Assembly: GCF_002849655.1 (NCBI RefSeq) | Contig: NZ_PDNW01000005.1 | Coordinates: 1-64,000, forward strand | DNA from: Pollutimonas subterranea | Lineage (GTDB): Bacteria > Pseudomonadota > Gammaproteobacteria > Burkholderiales > Burkholderiaceae_B | DNA: 64,000 nt | Direction of reading: 5' to 3' | In this document: one piece after another, positions 15,910 through 24,241 of the stretch | How the letters are laid out: each line of letters begins with the position of its first letter | Position numbering within the stretch: position 1 is the stretch's first letter | The notes under the pieces: model-generated | The model's database searches: none | The model's input: only the letters and a program-made list of their open reading frames with translations | Told to the model about the DNA's origin: nothing | Position numbers and translations under genes: made by a program

Positions 15910-17226
15910 ATGAAGCAAAGACGAAACAATTCCGGCAAGACCCCTGAACGCACTCCCGAGCAGCGCGACGAGCGGCGCGCGCTTACCTATGCGGTTGCCA
16001 TACATGCCCTGCTACTACTATTCATGTTGTACGGCTTCATTGCGACGCCTTCCACCCCCAATCCCGTCCAGGTTGAACTCTGGACAGACGGCACGACACC
16101 GACCGCGGGCGAGCCCGACGCTGAGCCCGAACCGGCCGATGAGGCGCAAGATGAGCCTCAGCCGGAGCCCGAACCCGAGCCTACTCCCCAGCCGGAACCC
16201 GAGCCGGAACCCCAGCCAGAGCCTGAGCCCGTTGTCGAGCCGCCCCCGCCGCCCCCTCCGCCTCCGGCACCAGCGGCTCCGGTCGTCGAGCCTGAGCCCG
16301 AGGTAGATCCTGATATTGCCCTCGAAGAGGCCCGCAAGAAACGCGAGCAAGAAGATAAGGCCGAGAAGGCTGCACAGCTAGCGGCTGAAAAAGAAGCCGC
16401 CGAAAAGAAAGCGGCAGCCGAGAAAGCGGCGGCTGAGAAAGCGGCGACCGAAGAAGCAGCCGCCAAACAGGCGCAGGCGGAGCAGCAAGCCAAGGAAGAG
16501 GCAGCCGAAAGAGCAAAGGCTGAAAAGGCTGCTGCCGAACAAAAAGCCAGGGAACTCGCCGCTGAAAAAGCAGCTGCGGAACAGGCCGCGAAGGAACAGG
16601 CGGCCAAGAAGGCAGCGGCTGAGAAAGCGGCAGCCGAAAAGGCGGCTGCAACAAAAGCCGCGGCGGCAAAAGCTGCTGCAGAAAAACAGGCAGAGGCCGA
16701 GAAGCAAGCCGAGGCCGAAAAGAAAGCAGCAGCCGAGAAGAAAGCGGCTGCTGAAAAGAAAGCGGCTGCCGAGAAAAAAGCAGCGGCTGAAAAGAAAGCG
16801 AAAGAAGATGCCGCCAAGAAGGCAGCCGCCGATAAGGCAGCTGCCAGCAAGCGGGACGCGCTTCGCGCTGCAATGCGCGGTGACGCGTTGGGCGCCGCGG
16901 GTATCCCGGGCGGAACGGCGGACCGTAATCAGTCAGGCGGTGCGGGCGGCGATAGCGGCTATGCATCGAAGGTACGCTCCTGCATACGGCCACGCGTGAT
17001 TTTCAACGTGCCGCCACGTCAGGGCCGCGCCAACCCCACAGTACAATACAGGGTAGACCTGAGCTCCAATGGTATCGTTGACAACGTGCAAATAAAGGGG
17101 TCCTCTGGCGATTCCCGCTTCGATGCGGCGGTCAAGAAGGGGATCGAAGCATGTTCGCCCTTCCCCAAACCGCCTAGCGGCAAATACCCGTCCTATATCG
17201 ACGGTGATTACCGAATGTACGACTAA
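15910..17226 (+). CDS. tolA: Tol-Pal protein TolA
   Basis: A 439-residue protein spanning the periplasm. Order: a short basic N-terminus, one membrane helix (about 26-45), a Pro-Glu repeat segment (about 62-130, PEPEPEP runs and a polyproline stretch), a long Ala/Lys/Glu helix (about 135-315, repeats of AAAEKKAAAEK type), and a C-terminal TolA domain (about 340-439) with Cys pair and the KYPSYIDGDYRMYD end. It couples the TolQR motor to TolB-Pal. An in-frame TTG one codon earlier is disregarded. The repeats make this region prone to slippage. Confidence 0.95.
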   Translation: MKQRRNNSGKTPERTPEQRDERRALTYAVAIHALLLLFMLYGFIATPSTPNPVQVELWTDGTTPTAGEPDAEPEPADEAQDEPQPEPEPEPTPQPEPEPEPQPEPEPVVEPPPPPPPPPAPAAPVVEPEPEVDPDIALEEARKKREQEDKAEKAAQLAAEKEAAEKKAAAEKAAAEKAATEEAAAKQAQAEQQAKEEAAERAKAEKAAAEQKARELAAEKAAAEQAAKEQAAKKAAAEKAAAEKAAATKAAAAKAAAEKQAEAEKQAEAEKKAAAEKKAAAEKKAAAEKKAAAEKKAKEDAAKKAAADKAAASKRDALRAAMRGDALGAAGIPGGTADRNQSGGAGGDSGYASKVRSCIRPRVIFNVPPRQGRANPTVQYRVDLSSNGIVDNVQIKGSSGDSRFDAAVKKGIEACSPFPKPPSGKYPSYIDGDYRMYD

Positions 17227-17241
17227 CAGGAGATCATAGAT

Positions 17242-18552
17242 ATGACAGCCGCCACTCCAGCCAGAACTGCTGCGCCCAGTACCTGGCGCGTATGGACTTT
17301 CGGAGCGCTCGTACTGGCAGCCGGCCTTATGGCTGCCAATACGTCCCACGCTCAGCTGCGCGTCGATATATCGGGCGTAGGTGCAACACAGTACCCAATC
17401 GCCACCGCCGACTTTGCGGGCGATGCCCAGGGCCAGGCCGTGGCCGAGATCATCCGCGCCGACCTCACGCGATCAGGCCAATTTCGATTGGTCAACGCCA
17501 CGGGTACCAGCTTGAACGCCGAAAGTTCAATCGCTTACGACGAATGGCGAAATCGCGGTGCCGACTATTTGGCGTATGGCTCAATTTCCCAAACGGGGGG
17601 CCAATACAGCATCAGCTATCGTCTGGTCGATTCGGTCCGCAAAACCCAGCTTGATGGCGTGGCCTTCGCGGGAAGCGAGAAAGAGCTGCGTCGCATTTCA
17701 CACCAGATCGCCGACCGAATCTACGAAAAAATCACCGGCGTTCGTGGCGTTTTTTCGACGCGCATTGCGTATGTGTTGCAAACTGGCAACAGTTATGAGT
17801 TACAAATTGCAGACGCCGACGGACAAAATCCACAGGTAATGTTGCGGTCCAAACAGTCGATAATCTCGCCTTCATGGTCGCCGGACGGCAAGCGCCTGGC
17901 CTACGTCAGCTTCGAGGCGGGCAAGCCTGTGGTGTATGTTCAAACATTGGCGACTGGCCAGCGTGTTCCCATTGCCAACTTCAAGGGTAACAACAGCGCT
18001 CCGGCCTGGTCTCCCAATGGCCAGCAATTGGCCATCGTTTTGTCGCGGGACAGCATATCGCAGATATACACCATAAATGCCGATGGATCGGGCCTCCGCC
18101 GAGTGATGCGCTCGCCTCTTATCGACACGGAACCCACCTATACGCCCGATGGCGCATCATTGATTTTCACCAGTGATCGGGGCGGTAATCCCCACATCTA
18201 CAAGGTGCCCGTAGCCGGTGGCGATGCTCAACGTATCACCTTCAACGGTAGTTACAATATCTCACCCGCGCTGTCGCCAGATGCAAACAACCTGGTGTAC
18301 GTTACACGAAGAGATGGTGCTTTCCGGATTGCAATCCAGAATATGGGGTCGGGATCTGAGCAATTATTAACCGCTGGCCCCGATGATGAGTCACCAAGTT
18401 TTGCACCGAATGGAATGCAAATCCTATATAGTTCCGTACAAGGTGGCCGTAGCGTTTTGGCCGTTATTTCGGTCGATGGCCGCGTCCGCCAAACGCTGTC
18501 AGCACTTAACGGCAAAGTACGCGAACCTACCTGGGGACCATTTACTAATTAA
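17242..18552 (+). CDS. tolB: Tol-Pal protein TolB
   Basis: A 436-residue periplasmic protein. After a signal peptide (about 1-37, ending SHA) comes the N-terminal alpha/beta domain (about 40-165), then a six-blade beta-propeller with repeated SPSWSPDGKRLAYVS-type blades. TolB binds Pal and TolA and shifts between them. AGGAG is nine bases before the start; the start follows tolA by 15 bases. Confidence 0.96.
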   Translation: MTAATPARTAAPSTWRVWTFGALVLAAGLMAANTSHAQLRVDISGVGATQYPIATADFAGDAQGQAVAEIIRADLTRSGQFRLVNATGTSLNAESSIAYDEWRNRGADYLAYGSISQTGGQYSISYRLVDSVRKTQLDGVAFAGSEKELRRISHQIADRIYEKITGVRGVFSTRIAYVLQTGNSYELQIADADGQNPQVMLRSKQSIISPSWSPDGKRLAYVSFEAGKPVVYVQTLATGQRVPIANFKGNNSAPAWSPNGQQLAIVLSRDSISQIYTINADGSGLRRVMRSPLIDTEPTYTPDGASLIFTSDRGGNPHIYKVPVAGGDAQRITFNGSYNISPALSPDANNLVYVTRRDGAFRIAIQNMGSGSEQLLTAGPDDESPSFAPNGMQILYSSVQGGRSVLAVISVDGRVRQTLSALNGKVREPTWGPFTN

Positions 18553-18583
18553 TCAGTGTGACTCTTTTTCAAAGGAACTTTAA

Positions 18584-19084
18584 ATGAGCTCGCGCATCGC
18601 AAGACGCCTCACAATCGCCGCTTTTGTTGCTACATTGGCAGCATGTAGCTCTGTACCACTGGACCAGTCCGCAAGCGGATCTGGCACTGGCGGCACAGAT
18701 TCGGCCAGCTCGGGGCAAATCATGGACCCGTTTAATCCGCAAAGCCCGCTCGCTCAACAGCGTTCGGTCTATTTCGATTTCAACAGCTACACAGTCCCTG
18801 ACCAATACCGCAGCGTGGTCGAAATGCACTCGACGTACCTAACCAGCCACGGACAACAAAAAGTCCGCATCGAAGGCAACGCCGATGCACGTGGTGGATC
18901 CGAGTACAACTTGGCGCTCGGCCAGCGCCGCTCCGAAGCAGTTGCGCGTATGATGACCCTGTTGGGCGTCAACAGCAGCCAAATCGAAGCGATCAGTTTC
19001 GGCAAGGAAAAACCCAAAGCATTGGGCAATACCGAAGCCGACTTCGCTGAGAACCGTCGTGCAGATATTGTCTATCAACAGTAA
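18584..19084 (+). CDS. pal: Peptidoglycan-associated lipoprotein Pal
   Basis: A 166-residue outer-membrane lipoprotein. The lipobox LAAC places the acylated cysteine at residue 21. The OmpA-like domain (about 55-166) has the peptidoglycan-binding pattern NADARGGSEYNLALGQRRSE. It ties the outer membrane to the wall and releases it through TolB. AAAGGA is well placed before the start. A strong terminator follows the gene, although cpoB continues on the same strand. Confidence 0.97.
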   Translation: MSSRIARRLTIAAFVATLAACSSVPLDQSASGSGTGGTDSASSGQIMDPFNPQSPLAQQRSVYFDFNSYTVPDQYRSVVEMHSTYLTSHGQQKVRIEGNADARGGSEYNLALGQRRSEAVARMMTLLGVNSSQIEAISFGKEKPKALGNTEADFAENRRADIVYQQ

Positions 19085-19105
19085 TATCTGATCACTGTGA
19101 CTGTT

Positions 19106-19138
19106 AACGCCGTGGCGGCATTCCGCCGCGGCGTTTTT
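19106..19138 (+). terminator. Intrinsic terminator after pal
   Basis: A 13-bp stem (19106-19118 with 19123-19135, one G-T wobble) around a CATT loop runs into TTTTT (19134-19138). It sits in the pal-cpoB gap, so cpoB and the downstream ABC genes probably get reduced read-through or have their own promoter. Confidence 0.88.
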
Positions 19139-19156
19139 ATTTCAACGGAACCCGAA

Positions 19157-19849
19157 ATGAGCGTTTATTCCCTGCCCCTGCGTACTGCCGTCCTGACCGC
19201 GACACTATCGTTTTCCGCCCTGTTTGCAGCGCCCGCGCTGGCTTTTTCCGACGATGAAGCCCGCCGCGCCATTCTGGAACTGCGCGGACAGATCAAGCAA
19301 TTGACCGAACAGAATCAACAGGCGCGCATCCAGCTGGCCGATCAGATGGAAGCCATCCGCCACGAAATGGCCACAATGCGCGGCCAAATGGAAACGCTGA
19401 ACTGGCAGCAGGAGCTCGAGAAGCGCTCAAGTCAAGCTCAATCAGGCGGCACTGCCTCGACCCAGGCATCCGATCCTCAAGAACAAGCCGTCTACGATGC
19501 GGCCATGGGACTATTCCGCAGCGGCAAGTACAAAGAAGCGGCAAGTTCCCTTGCATCATTCATCCAGACCTATCCGGAAAGCGCGCTCGTGCCGGAAGCC
19601 CGCTTCTATCGGGGCAGTAGCATGTACGCCAGCAAGGATTTCAAGGGATCCATCCAGGGTTTGCAAGGCATGGTTAAATCATCGCCCGACGATCCCCGTG
19701 CGCCGGACGCGCTGCTTGTCATAGCGGCCAGCCAGATCGAACTCAACGACCTGGCGGGTGCCAAGGCGACCCTGCAGCGTATCGTAAAAGACTATCCACA
19801 GGCCTCTGCCGCTGAAACGGCCAAGAGCCGGCTCAAACTGCTGCAATAA
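19157..19849 (+). CDS. cpoB: Cell division coordinator CpoB
   Basis: A 230-residue periplasmic protein that links Tol-Pal energy with peptidoglycan synthesis by PBP1B. A signal peptide (about 1-30, ending ALA) is followed by a trimerising coiled coil (about 35-85, ELRGQIKQLTEQNQQ) and TPR repeats (about 110-230, from AVYDAAMGLFRSGKYKEAA). A longer frame from 19097 runs through the terminator and is rejected. Its stop overlaps the next start (TAATG), coupling it to an ABC permease, which is unusual for this gene. Confidence 0.93.
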   Translation: MSVYSLPLRTAVLTATLSFSALFAAPALAFSDDEARRAILELRGQIKQLTEQNQQARIQLADQMEAIRHEMATMRGQMETLNWQQELEKRSSQAQSGGTASTQASDPQEQAVYDAAMGLFRSGKYKEAASSLASFIQTYPESALVPEARFYRGSSMYASKDFKGSIQGLQGMVKSSPDDPRAPDALLVIAASQIELNDLAGAKATLQRIVKDYPQASAAETAKSRLKLLQ

Positions 19850-20895
19850 TGTCCGCGAGTGCCTCGGCCGCCAATCTTGCGTATCAGCGAACGTGGCATC
19901 GCAGAAAGCTTTTGCTGGCGCTGTTGTTGGCCGCCATCCTTGCGATGACATGCATTGATCTGCTGCTGGGGCCTTCTGAAGTGGCGTGGACCTCATTGCT
20001 GAAGACCTTGCTGGATTTCGGTTCTGCTGATCCGACGCTGGACATTATTGTGTGGCAAATTCGGCTGCCGCAGGCCCTGATGGCGCTCATGGTGGGCGCT
20101 GCGCTCGGACTGGCCGGCGCCGAAATGCAGACCGTGCTCAACAACCCCTTGGCCAGTCCGTTTACCCTGGGCGTGTCTTCCGCCGCGGCGCTCGGCGCTG
20201 CGCTGACCCTGGTGTTCGACTGGCGGTTGCCGCTGATCCCGCAGCAGTACGCCCTGGTGCTCAATGCCTTCATTCTGGCACTATCCTGTGCCCTTTTGCT
20301 TGATGCCGTAGCGCGACGCGCACGCATAGGCACCGCCGGAATCGTCTTGTTCGGAATCGCCCTGGTATTCAGCTTCAACGCCCTACTTTCGCTGGTACAG
20401 CTGACGGCCAATGCCGCGGCCTTGCAAGACCTTATGTTCTGGATGATGGGCAGCCTGGAACGCAGCGATTGGCCCAAGGTACTTATGATGGCCGCCGTGC
20501 TGGTGGCGGTGCTCCCTTTCTCATTACGAAAAGTCTGGCAGCTTACGGCGTTGCGCTTTGGCGATGACCGCGCCGCCAGCCTGGGCGTCGATGCGCAAGG
20601 AGTGCGGCGGGGCTCGTTGCTGCGTGTCAGCCTTTTGGCTTCGCTGGCCGTGGCGCTGGTAGGTGTAATCGGCTTCATCGGCCTGGTGGCCCCGCACATA
20701 GCCAGACGGCTCTGGGGCGAAGATCACCGGTGGTACCTGCCGGCCAGCGCCTGTATTGGCAGCGCCATCCTCATCAGCGCCTCCGTGACGGCAAAGCTGA
20801 TCAGTACCCATACCGTCGTTCCTGTCGGGATCGTCACCACCTTGGTGGGCATTCCCTTTTTCATCGTTGCCCTGATGCGGCGGATCGTTCACTAG
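19849..20895 (+). CDS. FecCD/BtuC-type ABC transporter permease
   Basis: A 348-residue inner-membrane permease with about ten hydrophobic segments and the FecCD hallmarks: RLPQALMALMVGAALGLAGAEMQTVLNNPLASP (about 70-100) and the late GFIGLVAPHIARRLWG (about 272-287) with the ATPase-contact loop. The family imports ferric siderophores, haem or cobalamin. Its start overlaps the cpoB stop by one base, and the ATPase gene follows after two bases. No periplasmic binding protein gene is adjacent, so the substrate is open. Confidence 0.9.
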   Translation: MSASASAANLAYQRTWHRRKLLLALLLAAILAMTCIDLLLGPSEVAWTSLLKTLLDFGSADPTLDIIVWQIRLPQALMALMVGAALGLAGAEMQTVLNNPLASPFTLGVSSAAALGAALTLVFDWRLPLIPQQYALVLNAFILALSCALLLDAVARRARIGTAGIVLFGIALVFSFNALLSLVQLTANAAALQDLMFWMMGSLERSDWPKVLMMAAVLVAVLPFSLRKVWQLTALRFGDDRAASLGVDAQGVRRGSLLRVSLLASLAVALVGVIGFIGLVAPHIARRLWGEDHRWYLPASACIGSAILISASVTAKLISTHTVVPVGIVTTLVGIPFFIVALMRRIVH

Positions 20896-20897
20896 GC

Positions 20898-21695
20898 ATG
20901 GCCGCATTATCTTCGCCTGTCCAGTTGCGCATCACCGGCTTGTCCTGCACTCTGGGCCGCAACCGGGTCTTGAACGATCTGACGCTACCCGTGTTGCAGG
21001 GAGGCCAACTCGTGGCACTGCTAGGCCGAAATGGCAGCGGCAAATCCACGCTTTTGCGCAGCATTGCCGGGCTGGTCCCTGCCCATGCGCAAACGATGCT
21101 GTTGGATGATCAGAGCCTGTCGCCCCTTGCGCCGCGAATACGCGCCGAGAAAGTCCGCTATCTTCCACAAAGCTTGCCGGAATTCGTTCACCTTACGGTG
21201 ATCGAAGCTGTCCTGGTCGCACTTAAAGCCCGTGGTCCGATAAGCACCGCGATCGCCATGCAGAAAGTCACGGCCGTTCTGCAAGATCTCGATATCGAGC
21301 ACCTTGGCGCCTGCTTCCTTGATGAGCTGTCCGGTGGGCAGAAGCAAATGGTGGGGCTGGCGCAAGCATTGGTCCATGAACCCACGGTGCTTCTGCTGGA
21401 CGAGCCTCTTGCTTCGCTCGACCTGAACTACCAGCACCATGTCATGCAAATGCTGGCTGAACTTGCGGCCACCCGAGGACTACTGATTGTGATTGTGCTG
21501 CACGACCTGAATATCGCCTTGCGCTATGCAAACCTGGCGCTGCTTCTGCATAAAGGAGCCTTGCTGGCCAGCGGCGAGCCCCTTGCCGTAATAACGCCTC
21601 CCCATCTGGCTGAAGCTTTCCTGATCCAGGCGCGGGTAGAGCGCTGCAGCCTGGGACATTCCAACGTGTTCGTCGACGACCTGATCCAACTCTGA
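20898..21695 (+). CDS. ABC transporter ATPase, siderophore/cobalamin type
   Basis: A 265-residue cytosolic ATPase. Walker A GRNGSGKST is at 43-51, signature LSGGQKQMVGLAQAL near 139-153, Walker B VLLLDEPLASLD next, and the switch histidine in IVLHDLN. It resembles FepC/BtuD partners of FecCD permeases. The frame is open far upstream but the ATG at 20898, two bases after the permease stop, gives the normal length. It forms one transcription unit with the permease and the following hydrolase. Confidence 0.93.
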   Translation: MAALSSPVQLRITGLSCTLGRNRVLNDLTLPVLQGGQLVALLGRNGSGKSTLLRSIAGLVPAHAQTMLLDDQSLSPLAPRIRAEKVRYLPQSLPEFVHLTVIEAVLVALKARGPISTAIAMQKVTAVLQDLDIEHLGACFLDELSGGQKQMVGLAQALVHEPTVLLLDEPLASLDLNYQHHVMQMLAELAATRGLLIVIVLHDLNIALRYANLALLLHKGALLASGEPLAVITPPHLAEAFLIQARVERCSLGHSNVFVDDLIQL

Positions 21696-21703
21696 TTTTT
21701 CCC

Positions 21704-22525
21704 ATGACGCCTACCCAATCCCTGGCCCAATTTACCGCCCATCTCGATGGCTCCCCGATCCACTACACCGAGGCCGGAACCGGGGACATCGTGTTGCTTA
21801 TCCATGGTTCGCTATGCGACTACCGTTACTGGCGTTGGCAGATTCCCGCATTGAGTCCCTTGTTCCGTGTCGTCGCACCCAGCTTGCGCGGCTTTTGGCC
21901 GGAGCCATTCCAACAGGAAGATGCAAGCTTCAGCATCGAGCAGCATGCCAGCGACATGATCACCTTCGCCCGACACCTTGGCCAGGGGCAATCCATCCAT
22001 GTGCTTGGCCACTCGCGCGGCGCCCACGTTGCACTGGAGATGGCATGCCGCGCGCCGGAGCTCGTTCGAAGCCTCTCGCTGGCGGATCCTGGATTCCGGA
22101 TCAACGATGAAGCACCCAGCACGTCGGTGCATACCAGGGTCGCCGCGCTGCTGGAGCGCGGCGAGGTCGAGCAGGGCCTGTCCGAATTTGTCGACGCCGT
22201 CAACGGCGCCGGTACCTGGCGTCAGATGGTCAGCTGGTTCAAGACCATGGTCAAGGACAATGCCTATACCCTGCTGTCACAAATACGTGAAGTGGACCTG
22301 AGCATGGACCTGTCACGAGCCCGCCAATTGCACTGTCCTGTATTGCTGGTGGGAGGCGCCAACAGTCCGGCCCGATATGGCAGCCGGCTGGACGCTCTGG
22401 AAAAGGCATTCCAACACGTATCGCGCATCACGATTCCGCTAGCTTCGCATGGAATGAACCTGGCCAATCCAAGGGCCTTTAATCAAGGCCTGACCACCTT
22501 CCTGGGCACGGTGGCGCCGCAATAA
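21704..22525 (+). CDS. Alpha/beta hydrolase linked to ABC importer
   Basis: A 273-residue alpha/beta-hydrolase. The oxyanion motif is HGSLCDYRYW (34-43), the nucleophile Ser104 lies in GHSRG, and the late catalytic His249 in ASHGMN. There is no signal peptide, so it should be cytosolic. It starts eight bases after the ATPase stop and ends before a hairpin, so it is the last gene of the cpoB-permease-ATPase unit. A role in opening an imported ester-type siderophore or other ligand is a guess from position; a general esterase is equally possible. Confidence 0.85.
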   Translation: MTPTQSLAQFTAHLDGSPIHYTEAGTGDIVLLIHGSLCDYRYWRWQIPALSPLFRVVAPSLRGFWPEPFQQEDASFSIEQHASDMITFARHLGQGQSIHVLGHSRGAHVALEMACRAPELVRSLSLADPGFRINDEAPSTSVHTRVAALLERGEVEQGLSEFVDAVNGAGTWRQMVSWFKTMVKDNAYTLLSQIREVDLSMDLSRARQLHCPVLLVGGANSPARYGSRLDALEKAFQHVSRITIPLASHGMNLANPRAFNQGLTTFLGTVAPQ

Positions 22526-22530
22526 AGAAT

Positions 22531-22551
22531 CGACCGCGGCAAGCGCGGTCG
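22531..22551. terminator. Hairpin between convergent hydrolase and copper chaperone genes
   Basis: CGACCGCG (22531-22538) and CGCGGTCG (22544-22551) form an 8-bp stem around GCAAG. GCGTTTCC follows on the plus strand and ATTCTTTATT on the minus strand, so it may serve both convergent genes. Confidence 0.6.
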
Positions 22552-22595
22552 GCGTTTCCGGGGCCTTGGCGACGTGCCAGCCTGATGAAGGCAAT

Positions 22596-23207
22596 TTAAT
22601 GCGGCATCGGCGTCCGGGTGTTGGCAGGCTTTACCTCGCATTCCGCAGATGCTTTTTCGCCATTGTCGAACAGGAAGTCCATGACGATCTTACTGCCGAC
22701 GGGATGGGCCTTGATGGGATCTTCCAGCATCGCATGATAAGCACCTGGCTTGAACTCAAGCTGACCACCAGCCGGAATAGCCACGCTGTGCGTCGCCGAC
22801 ATCCGGCTCATGCCGTCTTTATGCGTGGTCTGATGCAGCATGACCATGCCATAGTCGGCCGAGGAAGCGCCTTTCAGGTGCAGCGGCTTGCTGCCGGAAT
22901 TGGACACCACGAAGTAGCCGCCGGACGGCGCTGGCGCCGGCATGGATCGTATCCAGCATCCGGAAACCTTCAATGTGGTCGACGTTGTGGCATTGGCCAT
23001 CTCCGACGCGACGGCGTCCGACGCAACGGCGCCCGACGTATCGCCATGCGCGGCGTGGGCATTTGGTTTTGCCCCGTGATCATGACCTGCGTGAGCGATC
23101 TGCATGGGTGGCTTGGCCGACATAACGCTTTGTTCAGCCGCTTGTGCGCCCAGACCCAAGCCGACGCCGCAAAGCCCGATAAGGCCGGTGATGATTTGTT
23201 TGTTCAT
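22596..23207 (-). CDS. Periplasmic copper chaperone, PCu(A)C family
   Basis: A 203-residue protein with a signal peptide (about 1-23, ending AQA). A His-rich segment (AHAGHDHGAKPNAHAAHGD, about 38-56) precedes the PCu(A)C domain (about 78-185). The copper ligands fit the family pattern: VMLHQTTHKDGMSRM and later HAMLE. PCu(A)C proteins deliver Cu(I) to the CuA/CuB sites of cytochrome oxidases. The extra His-rich part could add a Cu(II) site. It follows the DUF2946 gene by 44 bases in one operon. Confidence 0.92.
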   Translation of the reverse strand: MNKQIITGLIGLCGVGLGLGAQAAEQSVMSAKPPMQIAHAGHDHGAKPNAHAAHGDTSGAVASDAVASEMANATTSTTLKVSGCWIRSMPAPAPSGGYFVVSNSGSKPLHLKGASSADYGMVMLHQTTHKDGMSRMSATHSVAIPAGGQLEFKPGAYHAMLEDPIKAHPVGSKIVMDFLFDNGEKASAECEVKPANTRTPMPH

Positions 23208-23251
23208 GATGTACTACCCCTGTGGTTTATTGGATAACGGCTTACTGTTTG

Positions 23252-23662
23252 CTATGCCGCAAGAGGTGGGCCGCGGGCGCCCAGGGGCGGACCCCGCCAC
23301 GCCTGCGCAAAAGCCGGCGCCGCCCCTCGCCAGATCGCCACGTAGATATCGTTCAACGGCGCGGCAATCGATACATCTGGGGACAGCGGCAACACAGCCG
23401 GGGCGATGGCGGCGCCGAAAGCGCAATCAAGCGCCTGGGGTTCGACAGAAACAGGGGTATCGTCAAGTGCCAGGATTTTTAGCGCACTCGCCGACAGGCC
23501 TTGAACGCACAAGGTCATGCCGAACCGGCCACCTTCGGCAGAGGCAGGGGTCGGCATGTAGCCCACTGCGATCATGGCGCGCAACACGAATGCCAACAGC
23601 AGCACACCGGCAAAAATGCGCCAGTGTGTGTGCTTGGTGGGATGCCGCAAATGCCTGTACAT
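23252..23662 (-). CDS. DUF2946 family protein, copper-associated
   Basis: A 136-residue protein with an N-terminal hydrophobic helix (about 16-35) and the family mark LRAMIAVGYMPTPA, a single CxxxxxxxxC-type pair further on (LCVQG, LDCAF) and the C-terminal PPLGARGPPLA. DUF2946 genes are regularly found beside copper chaperones and TonB copper receptors, and this one leads the PCu(A)C gene. Its own activity is unknown. Confidence 0.8.
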   Translation of the reverse strand: MYRHLRHPTKHTHWRIFAGVLLLAFVLRAMIAVGYMPTPASAEGGRFGMTLCVQGLSASALKILALDDTPVSVEPQALDCAFGAAIAPAVLPLSPDVSIAAPLNDIYVAIWRGAAPAFAQAWRGPPLGARGPPLAA

Positions 23663-23775
23663 GGTCGGAAAGTGTACTACGCTGCCGGCGCATGACGGTT
23701 GATTGCGCGCAACGACAGCTCTTGTGGCACACTAGCCGAGCCAGCCACCGACAGTTCTTTCGAATATGCACATCC

Positions 23776-24213
23776 ATGACGCTTATCTCGCCTGACCACC
23801 CTGCCCGGATCTCTGTTGCCGAGTTCAACCAACTACTGCAGGAGCAACATCCGTTTGCGTCCATCCTGGACATCGAGGTCATGGATATCGGCTGTGGCAC
23901 GGCAACACTGCGCTTGCCGGAAAGGAACTCGCACCAACGACTGGGAGGCATCATCGCCGGACCCATGTTGATGGGCCTAGCCGACCTTGCCTTGTATGCC
24001 GCCGTCGTCGGCGCTACCGGTAATCCGCAAGCCGTCACGGCCAGCCTCAGCATTAACTTCCTGCGCGGTGCGCCCCCGGGCGGCATCCTGGCACACGCCC
24101 ACATCCACAAGATCGGACGCCTGGCGTCGGGCGATGTACTGTTGGTCCCGGAGGCCGGTGGAGACGCCGTGGCACAAGTCATCAGCACATGGTCTTTGCC
24201 GCGCAGCACGTGA
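23776..24213 (+). CDS. PaaI-type hotdog thioesterase
   Basis: A 145-residue cytosolic hotdog-fold protein. The conserved helix region HQRLGGIIAGPMLMGLADLALYAAV and the strand TASLSINFLRGAPPG match the PaaI/4HBT group that hydrolyses acyl- or aryl-CoA. The open frame continues upstream to 23104 but crosses the promoter side of the DUF2946 gene; MTLISPDHPA at 23776 gives the family size. It is convergent with the LysR gene. Confidence 0.85.
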   Translation: MTLISPDHPARISVAEFNQLLQEQHPFASILDIEVMDIGCGTATLRLPERNSHQRLGGIIAGPMLMGLADLALYAAVVGATGNPQAVTASLSINFLRGAPPGGILAHAHIHKIGRLASGDVLLVPEAGGDAVAQVISTWSLPRST

Positions 24214-24241
24214 TTGGGTGGTTGCCGTTCCCATCGATACT

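Noticed and set aside
16158-16850. Ala/Phe/Ser-rich minus-strand frame of 230 residues
   Set aside because: It is the antisense shadow of the tolA Ala-Lys repeat, created by the repetitive codons.
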